NCBI GenBank assembly: GCA_033026295.1
Contig: CM065169.1
Location: 7,289,462-7,353,461, forward strand
DNA: 64,000 nt
Direction: 5' to 3'
DNA from: Channa striata
Lineage: Eukaryota; Chordata; Actinopteri; Anabantiformes; Channidae
Made by a program: the position numbers and the translations under genes
Shown here: piece after piece, positions 39,300 through 47,200 of the stretch
How positions within the stretch are numbered: position 1 is the first letter of the stretch
Layout: every line of letters starts with the position of its first letter
The notes under the pieces: model-generated
Seen by the model: only the letters and a program-made list of their open reading frames with translations
What the model was told of the DNA's origin: nothing
Database searches by the model: none

Positions 39300-40557
39300 C
39301 GCACGTTTGTTTGCTACTGTAAATTCCTTGCTCGCTATTGTATAAACAACAGCAGCTCCGCACAAGATCTGCTCAAGGTTTTCATATTATGACAGTACAG
39401 TTCACACAATATCCATCACACTGTGACACGTAGCAATGTTCTTATTCACAATAACGTATTAAATTTGTTATTGTATAAAATATTAAACAATACAGACACT
39501 TAAAGTCTAATAAGCTACCGAAAGAACAAATGCGCGTTGGTGTATTATGGGTACTACTATTATTTTTACAGGTCTTTTTTTTACAGTTTTTGCCACTACT
39601 ATTAATTTACAGTTATTTAACATTCACTGCGTAATTTCAGAGGAGCCTTAAAAAGAAGGCTTAATAAGCTGGGCTCTGGCACTGTAATAGTTTAAGGACT
39701 TCATCCATCGATAGATGTTTACACCTTGTGTTTTTGGGGACTTCCTTGACTTTAGTTACTAGTAGTGCCAGAAACCTACAGTGAAAGCACACAATGGTTT
39801 TTCATACATAAGAAACAGCAATTGTCATAGAATAATGAGTTACATGAGCACGAAAAATTACATTTGAATTTGTGTGATCTAAAAACCACAATAGAAGTAA
39901 AGTAGATTGGAAAAACCTAATAGTAAACATATCGTGATTATTATTATGAATTATTTAAATATTTAATATTTTAAAACTTAAATGGACAATAGCACAGAAA
40001 GACTTGTTGAAGAATTATTGTGCAGTGTATGATTGCTGTGCACAAACCCTAATGAACAGATGTAAAAAATATTTTTGTGCTATTAAACATTCCTGTAACC
40101 TTATTTGCTTTTTTTTCTCATTTTTAATGGTCCAGGTCTAGTGTGAATGAAACTTTATATTATTAATATTAATATTCTATTAATCAATACAAATGCTCTT
40201 CATTTGTTTCTGGGCTCAACTCCTCATCTCTAGCTATGGAAATGAAGCAGTTTAGTGTCCAGTGTTACTGGACTGTTAGCCTGGTTTTTAACCCTGCCCA
40301 GAGTGTGATTCTCTCTATGGATCTTAACCTGCCTGATCTATTTAGTTTTGTTAATAAAAGTAAAGCTTCACCCCTTTCACCAGGGACATGGCAACGTGCA
40401 TCTGTATATGAAATATAACTTCCTGTCTGTCCTTGTGTTGCAGTCAGAATGTTTCTGAATTTTTTGAGCTAAAATTAGTACAAAAACATCCTGTAATCAC
40501 TACTGTGATGTTACACATTTCAAAATAAATATATTATATATTATATTATATATATAT
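39300..40557. other. irak3 3' UTR and downstream spacer
   Basis: AT-rich, with no supported exon. The transcript end could not be fixed: ATTAAA occurs at several places (39459, 40082) without a clear consensus AATAAA. Confidence 0.45.
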
Positions 40558-41002
40558 AAATTAGGAGCATCCTGTCTCAAAATCATGCTGAAATATTAGT
40601 CCATGCATTTGTTACTTCTAGATTGGACTACTGTAATTCCCTACTATTGGGCTGCCCCAGTAACTCCATAAAAAGACTGCAATTTTTCTGAAATGCTGCA
40701 GCAAGAGTAGTGACTACAATTATCAAGGAGATCATATTTCATCCTTCAATAGCTTCTCTCCATTGGCAACCTGTAAATTCTAGAATAGAATTTAAATCCC
40801 TCCTCCTCATACACAAATGATCAAGCTTCATTGAATCTTAAAGCCCTCACAATACAGTATCAGAAGTCTTAACTCTGACTGCAGGTCATCTTGTGATTCC
40901 CAGAGTTTCCAAAAGTAGAACGGGAGAGACAGCCTTCAGCTATTGAGCTCCTCACATGCTTAAAACATTCCATTTTGATAAAGTTTATAGTTAAAGCTGG
41001 TC
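40558..41002 (+). mobile_element. Second, older L2-type LINE fragment
   Basis: Nucleotide-level match to the element at 36957-37658: both share TTAGGAGCATCCT, then GTCCATGCATTTGTTACTTC, ATGCTGCAGCAAGA and CTTCTCTCCATTGGC. It carries more indels and lost its 3' tail after GTTTATAGTTA. Confidence 0.85.
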
Positions 41003-41520
41003 TAGGTGATTCAAAAGCATTGAAATAAATGTAGGCTGCCTGACAATCTTTTCAAGCTATCTAATAATTGCTTGAAAAATTTAAATACTCGAGATGCTGC
41101 TCAACTGAAAGCACTGAGTTGCTCTAAGACACTCATTGACAAATTTAACATGCCAAATCTACCTACAAAATGTACAAGGCTGTTATCCCTGAAGAAAAAA
41201 AACAAGACACAGCTCTTTTGTCTGATGTGCTTCGATTTAACTGTATTTAAGTGCTGGGATAATTTAAGAAAATAACATAAACACCTAAAATAAGGTTGCA
41301 AGGCCCAAAGGTCAACTTGGTTCAGAGTGCATGAGCAATGGGGTAAATAAACTTAGATGTTGTTTGAATGGTTTACAACATAAACATTTAAATGTAATAT
41401 TATGTTGGAAAATTAAACACAAGTACGCTTGGTCTTAAATCAGAGTGATGTGCTGGTGGTGATAGCAGATATATACTGCTTAACAGTAGGCTGTACTTTA
41501 TTAAATTTACTAGGCTTGTG

Positions 41521-41561
41521 AGGTCACAAAAGGTCATGTGAAGAAGAAAAAACAAGGGTGT
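41521..41561 (+). repeat. Left arm of a 41-bp inverted repeat
   Basis: AGGTCACAAAAGGTCATGTG then AAGAAGAAAAAACAAGGGTGT. The reverse complement recurs at 43810-43850 with one mismatch. The first 16 bases form a perfect direct repeat of AGGTCA spaced by four bases (DR4). Confidence 0.9.
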
Positions 41562-41611
41562 GTATGTGTGTGCAGATGAAGATAATTAAACAGCAAAACA
41601 AGGGTTGAGAT

Positions 41612-41655
41612 AAAACCAGCCGGTGACTTCCCCCCAAAATAGGGATGAGTGGTGT
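41612..41655 (+). promoter_or_regulatory. First copy of a CArG-containing direct repeat
   Basis: AAAACCAG, then TGACTTCCCCCCAAAATAGG, then GATGAGTGGTGT. It contains a perfect CArG box CCAAAATAGG (41634-41643), the serum response factor consensus. A second copy lies at 42378-42424. It is about 155 bases before the ATG at 41810. Confidence 0.6.
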
Positions 41656-41745
41656 GTGTGTGTGTGTGTCTCCCTTTAAATCGAAAGAGCGCCTCCACAC
41701 GGCTTGTGTGCGTTTGTCTGTATGTCTGTATTCCTTCTGGAATGA

Positions 41746-41753
41746 ATAAAAAG
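41746..41753 (+). promoter_or_regulatory. TATA-like element ahead of the 185-aa ORF
   Basis: ATAAAAAG within GAATGAATAAAAAGGCTCCG, 57 bases before the ATG at 41810. The spacing would give a very short leader. Motif call only. Confidence 0.4.
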
Positions 41754-41809
41754 GCTCCGTGTTTGAGGTTAGAAAAAGCAAAGAGTGAATTTGAGCAGTG
41801 AAAAAACAA

Positions 41810-42367
41810 ATGGCTACACCAACAGGTTCAAAAATGAGCAACATAATTAGCAGCGTGGCTGTTGCTGTTACCGAAGAATTTGCATTATGGAATGCTCCAA
41901 AAAAGACGACCATGCATCTATGTCGTATACAGAGACCACCGGCAGCATCCTCTATATGCGGAGAAGTGAAGTTGGAAATGGGGTCTGTTGGTTATGTCTT
42001 CCAATATACCACGGGGGAGCTGATTTTGTACCAGCTGCAGGAGGGCCAGAGTTTTTCTCTGAACACAATGACAACGCCGGTTACAGTCAGTGACTGGGGT
42101 GTGATGAGATGCATAATTGCAGAATACCTTAAAGGCTGTTGTGAGGAAGAAGAGGAGGATGATAAGAAGCAGGTTCAAACGTATCAAGGTGGCGAACTGA
42201 ATGTGGATGTAACAGAGACATTTGACGAGAAAAACAATTGTCTGTTGAAAGCCGTTCGGGAGACTCAGACCAGTCCTTCAGGCCGTTGGTATGTGTGTGC
42301 AGATGGAAGTAGGGCAAAAATGATTGAGAAGGCTAAACAATGGGCCTGTGTGTCCATGCTGATATAA
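41810..42367 (+). CDS. Unrecognised intronless ORF, 185 aa
   Basis: I do not recognise this protein. The first ATG is at 41810 (MATPTGSKMSNIISSV) and the stop is at 42365-42367. There is no signal peptide and no transmembrane helix. A central, possibly folded part carries GSVGYVFQYTTGELILYQLQ and VTVSDWGVMRCIIAEYLKG. A strongly acidic stretch CCEEEEEDDKKQ follows, then a C-terminal part with SGRWYVCADGSRAKMIEKAK. The ORF is long for AT-rich DNA, follows a TATA-like element and a CArG-containing repeat, and lies within the inverted-repeat block 41521-43850. It could be a young or captured gene, part of an unknown mobile element, or a chance ORF. Confidence 0.4.
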   Translation: MATPTGSKMSNIISSVAVAVTEEFALWNAPKKTTMHLCRIQRPPAASSICGEVKLEMGSVGYVFQYTTGELILYQLQEGQSFSLNTMTTPVTVSDWGVMRCIIAEYLKGCCEEEEEDDKKQVQTYQGGELNVDVTETFDEKNNCLLKAVRETQTSPSGRWYVCADGSRAKMIEKAKQWACVSMLI

Positions 42368-42377
42368 GGAAAATGAC

Positions 42378-42424
42378 AAAACCAGTCATTGACTCTCCCC
42401 CCCAAAAATAGGGAATAGGGGTGT
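42378..42424 (+). promoter_or_regulatory. Second copy of the CArG-like direct repeat
   Basis: AAAACCAGTCATTGACT, then CCCCCCCAAAAATAGGGAAT and AGGGGTGT. It matches the copy at 41612-41655 except for short indels. The CArG-like core has seven A/T bases (CCAAAAATAGG, 42402-42412) rather than six. It ends 33 bases before the ATG of the 64-aa peptide gene. Confidence 0.6.
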
Positions 42425-42456
42425 CTGACAGGTCACAGGATTGTTTGTAACAAAAA

Positions 42457-42828
42457 ATGCTGAAGAGGCTGGTAAGATGTTATTTAGGCAGTTGTTAAAA
42501 AATTTAAAAGTAACATGATTGTGAAAAGACCTTATCTAAATGTTTTACATTTTTATCAGGAAACACCGGCAAAATGTCTTCTAAAAGAAGAACGAAGACG
42601 CCGTGCACCATCAACTTGTATTAGACGATCCATTATGGGAGAGTAAGTAATATGCTGCTATTTATGTGTAATCATGAATAATTATTAACTAAAATAAAAA
42701 GTAATAGTTTTGACTTACCATGTGTTTTCAGTTCCAGTCATTTCTACATTTGGAACAATGCAGAACTAGCCGTGTCGGTCGCCTTTGTCTTTGTTTTCTA
42801 TAAGTTTCTGCTTTTTGATGTTATATAA
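42457..42828 (+). CDS. Three-exon gene for a 64-aa predicted tail-anchored peptide
   Basis: Unknown gene found from splice sites, missing from simple ORF lists because it is cut into 15, 83 and 97 coding bases. Exons 42457-42471 (MLKRL, donor GTAAGA), 42560-42642 (acceptor TTTTTATCAG, donor GTAAGT) and 42732-42828 (acceptor TGTGTTTTCAG, stop TAA). Phases 0 and 2 match exactly and the sum is 65 codons including the stop. An in-frame TAA nine bases before the ATG fixes the start. The product has a basic N-terminal half (KCLLKEERRRRAPSTCIRRS), then IMGDSSHFYIWNNAE, and ends in one hydrophobic helix LAVSVAFVFVFYKFLLFDVI at the very C-terminus. It should therefore be tail-anchored with its basic part in the cytosol. 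I recognise no family. Confidence 0.55.
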
Positions 42829-43589
42829 CCAAATGAATCATTTATCGATGTAACACATGCAAAGCCTTTTTACAGAATTGCTTGCAGTGTTGTACTGTCT
42901 TCAATGTAGATTTTGGATAAGATACTGATTCAGCAATAATAGATCTGTAAGTACACCTTCATCTTCCAAAAGTGTATTTGTACGAACATCACTTAAAACA
43001 CATTAACTACCAGAATCCTCTAGAACCAAGAAATCAAGACAGTGGTCTTTGACAAATTTCAGGCAGGCTGCAATGTTTTTGGAGAGCAATGGCTTCCTCT
43101 GTGGTGTCCTGCCATTGACACATCCCTGTTCAATGTTCTGGTTTTAAATGATTCATCTTTTCTTGTTATTCCAGTGTTCTGTGTTGCCTTAAATGTCATT
43201 TTGTTTTGTGCATTTGGAGTGATCATGGCTGACTTCCTCTTTGTAGCCACAGTATCAAATCACGTTCATTTTATAGACAATATGTCTTAACTTTTTACAG
43301 AATATCTCCTGAATAATATATTATCTAAAGTCTTTGTTACTCTGTAACCATTTTTCAACTTCATGAAAATCAACAGATCTTAATAGTAGGTCTTCTCAGA
43401 TGTCTTTCTTTCCACTGAGTCAAAGTAGATGTAAATCACACCTCCATTTTTATGTCAACAAATGCATTAACAAGTTAGCCAGATAATTATTTTGACAATG
43501 TAACATGATCCCAGATCTGTCGATCCCATGTCATGTTGAGCTTGATTTATAAAAGGAATGTTAGACATAATCTTTTCAGAGCAAAATAT
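42829..43589. other. Downstream of the 64-aa peptide gene; probable old repeat DNA
   Basis: It includes an 82-codon ORF (43042-43290) rich in hydrophobic residues but without splice or start support. The sequence feels repeat-derived, but I cannot name a family. No AATAAA close to the stop of the peptide gene. Confidence 0.35.
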
Positions 43590-43800
43590 TTTACAACTGC
43601 AATTCAAAAAAAATTGGTAGGCTGCGTAGAATGAAAATAAAGATAGTATGCAATGATTTCCAAATTTCATCAACCAATATTTTATTCATAATAGAACATA
43701 AATAACATATCAGAGCTCATTTTGAATTTAGATGCAGCAATGCATAGATACATAAAAAATAGATAAAATTGAAAGAGGGGCAACAAAATGCTGAAAAAGT
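43590..43800 (+). mobile_element. Common fish non-autonomous repeat (MITE-like)
   Basis: GTATGCAATGATTTCCAAAT, CAATATTTTATTCATAATAG, AACATATCAGAGCTCATTTT and GGGGCAACAAAATGCTG recall a very abundant teleost interspersed repeat. Related fragments lie at 18600-18690 and 33864-33930. It abuts the right arm of the inverted repeat. Confidence 0.6.
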
Positions 43801-43809
43801 AACTGTCAA

Positions 43810-43850
43810 ACACCCTTGTTTTATCTTCTTCACATGACCTTTTGTGACCT
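43810..43850 (-). repeat. Right arm of the 41-bp inverted repeat
   Basis: Reverse complement of 41521-41561 with a single mismatch (TTTTATC against TTTTTTC). No shared short flanking duplication is evident (left flank GGCTTGTG, right flank AAAGATCA). Confidence 0.9.
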
Positions 43851-43920
43851 AAAGATCATTGTCTCCACCTGGGCGGTTTGTGAGCATCAGAATCTTCTCT
43901 GCCCGTTAGAATCTTCTGTT

Positions 43921-44005
43921 ACGCTCACAAATCCGTCCTCCCTCGCTCTCAAAACAGATTCTGCCCTCACAGATCCGTGTGTGCTCGCTCTCAAACACTG
44001 GCTTA
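43921..44005. repeat. Two-copy degenerate tandem repeat upstream of helb
   Basis: CTCACAAATCCGT...CTCGCTCTCAAA is repeated about 43 bases later as CTCACAGATCCGT...CTCGCTCTCAAA. It lies about 260 bases before the helb start codon. Confidence 0.6.
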
Positions 44006-44262
44006 CAAACCTACGAGCTCTCAAAATTGTGTTTGGGGTTTTTGCCCCTCGGACTTTTGGCGGTGATATACATCCATATTTGTACACAGACCACGTGCTT
44101 CTGTATCCGCGCGACCATTTGTCTATCATCTATCTCGTGATCACACACGCAACAACAACAACGGTACGAACGACGATCGCGCGCCTAAGGAGCAGCAGAC
44201 GCGTCCGTGTCTCCACAGTGAGTCCACGTAGAGTCCGTTCATAGACGTCCGCTGCCTCAGAC

Positions 44263-47200
44263 ATGCCTGCAAATAAGAAGAAGTCAGTGAGGGAACTTAA
44301 AGGCCATATTTTACCGGAAGATCGAGCGGGAGACGATGTAGTCGAAAACTCCGAGGAGGAAAATAACGAGGAGCAGCAAGAGCCGGAATTTCTGGATATG
44401 ACGGAAATGGACAGAGTGTCTTCTGGAGGACACTTGTTCCACTGTCCGGTACCTTTGTGTGAAGGTGAGCGTCATTATCTCTGTAGTGTGACATAAAACA
44501 TGTCTGGACATGTCCCAAAGTCCAGACACGTGCACAGCTTCGTCTAGTGAACATTTTGCGCTTTATCGTTACGTCATCGTTAGTCACAAACCGCTTTTTG
44601 AATCAGAGGTTGGATCAAAGCAATAAAATAATGATCTAAAGTCCAGCTACTAATGATAAAAATGAAGCTGTTATCCGGTGGAGCAGTTTGGCGCCATCCA
44701 AATAGCTTTCAGATAATGTGAAATTGTCAACAGATCACGTGTTTATTGTGACCAAATACACGGTTTGTGCCTGGCGTTGACGCCTCTCACACACACACAC
44801 ACACCTTGTGTCTGCATTGTCTTTGGAACAGTGCTGCTTCTTCAGGAGGCAGTGTCCTGTTATCTTTTTTTCCCACAGACATACTTGTCACAGCAGGTAG
44901 AGCAGAGGTCACAAGGACCGGCTAATTAGATTCCTGACCACTGCAAGGTTCATTTGTGGTGACTCATTCTGTGTTCTGGTGTGTGAACTCAGGGTGTCCA
45001 TGCTAAACTCTGGGTGTGTGGGCATCTGATGTAGATAATGACGCAAAAATAAAGGTGGCTTGGACATATGAATCCTGTTTTCTTGTAATTTATGTGGACA
45101 GCTGGGGGTATCACATTAGGACGAATTATGGGAAGAAGGCTATAGTGTGATGCTCTGCTCATCAGTAAGCCCACGAGGGCGATTCATGTGGATGTTGCAC
45201 CACTGACTTTGCCTAAACATTGTTGCAGTCCAAGTACAGCAGAACAGTTTCCTGCTGCCCTCTGTCAGCAGTATGTGCTCTAAAACCGAATCTAAACAAC
45301 CAAAGCACCCTAAATTGTGCAGTATAGTGTACATTGAAGGAGACCTCTGTGTTGTCTGATTCACTGGCTTTATGCCACTGGAAATGTCCTGGAAAAAGAT
45401 TTCTTGTAAAAGGTGGGAACCCTATAATAATAGGGGGGAAATATAAACCCCATATACTGCTGTAAAGGAAATATTTCATTTATATTCTATTTTTAGCTTT
45501 TTGTTTTATTTTATTTAGCTTTGATTGTACCCAGCCTTGTTATTTTACCACAAAAATATTGTCTGAAAGGCAGCAGAAAAAGACATGATTATTATCATGC
45601 CTGCGGAAGCTGTGTCGTTTAAACCCTGTGTTCTTTTCTGATACAGTTAAGCTGCGGACGAAGACTGGGGAAGACTACCATGTGGAGGGACGCTTTGCTC
45701 TTAGGGATCCATGGTGGGAGGTGACTTTTTTGCGGAAAAAAAACTGAAGGGGTGGGTTATGAAGGGCTTTCCTTCATACGGACTGTGCTCAGACCTGAAC
45801 AGAAAAGACTGGATTCCTATTGTGTCCCTGTTCTAAAGGCCTGTGATGTAGAACAACATATTGTTAAATTGTTTTTCGACTGGCTGCCACCCACAAGAAA
45901 TGTCTCCCTAAACAACCTGATGGAAGTTGTTGATGAATTTTCAAATGAAAATGAAGATCTAGCAAAGATGATAACGAGCGATTTTCAAATTCAGGTTTGT
46001 TAAAACTCAATCTGTCTCTCTCTGTATATAATAAATACATTTGTGAATGTTATCACAGATTTTCTTAACTTTACTGGTGGTAACTATCCAGTCGGGTAGT
46101 TTTGGTTTATCAGTGCAGGTGTCCATGAGACTTATGTGTTTTGTACAAATGACGCTTATTCATTAAGTGTTATAGCTGAACCATGATGATATATGGTAAA
46201 CTGAATATAATTTCTTTCGTAAATAAGCCGTTGGATATGTATGTTATTTTCAAAAGCTGTGGGATCATATTTAAACAGATCAAGGTTATATACATGTGTA
46301 TGTGTGTATGTATATAAACACCTTTTTTTAATACCCCATCTGTAGTTGCTTGGATGCAAGTGCAAACATCCTGTCAGTATCCAGCTGTAATGAAAACCTT
46401 CCACGCTTGCTGCCTAGTCAGTTTTCTCAGCTGCTTAGAATAACAAGGAAACAGCAAACTCCGCTGGGCACACAGGCTGGACCAAGTACACAACAAGATG
46501 ATCAAGAAGAGGAGGAGGAGAGTACGCTCCTGGGCAAACTGGAAGAAATCGTTGCGAATGATGTGTGGATGCTAGGATTTAACAGTGTAAGTGCAAGTGC
46601 CCGTTTTCTTTGTTTTGTCATTTTTATTGGCTGTCATAACCTAATATATGTTTGCAATTTAAAGCATGCAGCAAAGTAGTAGATTTGTGGTTTCTGCTTA
46701 AGCAAAGATGAATTAAAACACCAATTTTAAGCTTCTTGCTAAATGTCCTCCTTCACTTCCTTCACTAGGTTGTTTACAAAGAACTTAAACTTGTGCGATG
46801 TGAAGCCCGTTAAAGGCATTTATGGACTGCAGCCTGCTTCAGAAAATTCCAACACTGCAACGACATTCCCTGATGATTTATGATTACCTAAAAAAACATT
46901 GTTATTCTGAAGGCAGCACCTACATGGATCAGCAAGAGCTTCTTGATTCCCTTACCGATGCTGAGCAGATGTCATATGAGCAGGCTTGGGCAGCTATTTA
47001 TTTCCTCAGAGAACTGGATGTAGTGGTACTTGCCAAGACAAAGGTGGTGCTCAAGAATTTCCATGTGTATGAGTCAGGGATAGCAAAAAGTCTGCATTCT
47101 CTGGTTGAAAGTGGACCATGGAACATCCCTGTAAATGCTTTAGAGGTACTGCAAGCAGCTGCAAAGATGAGGGAAAGGGAGAAAATGCACAACTCCGAGA

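Noticed and set aside
43042..43290. 82-codon hydrophobic ORF as a second membrane peptide
   Set aside because: The T-rich sequence gives hydrophobic codons by composition alone; no splice or promoter support.
43816..44244. 142-codon ORF ahead of helb
   Set aside because: It reads through repeat DNA (a two-copy tandem repeat) and the right inverted arm; no ATG context or homology.
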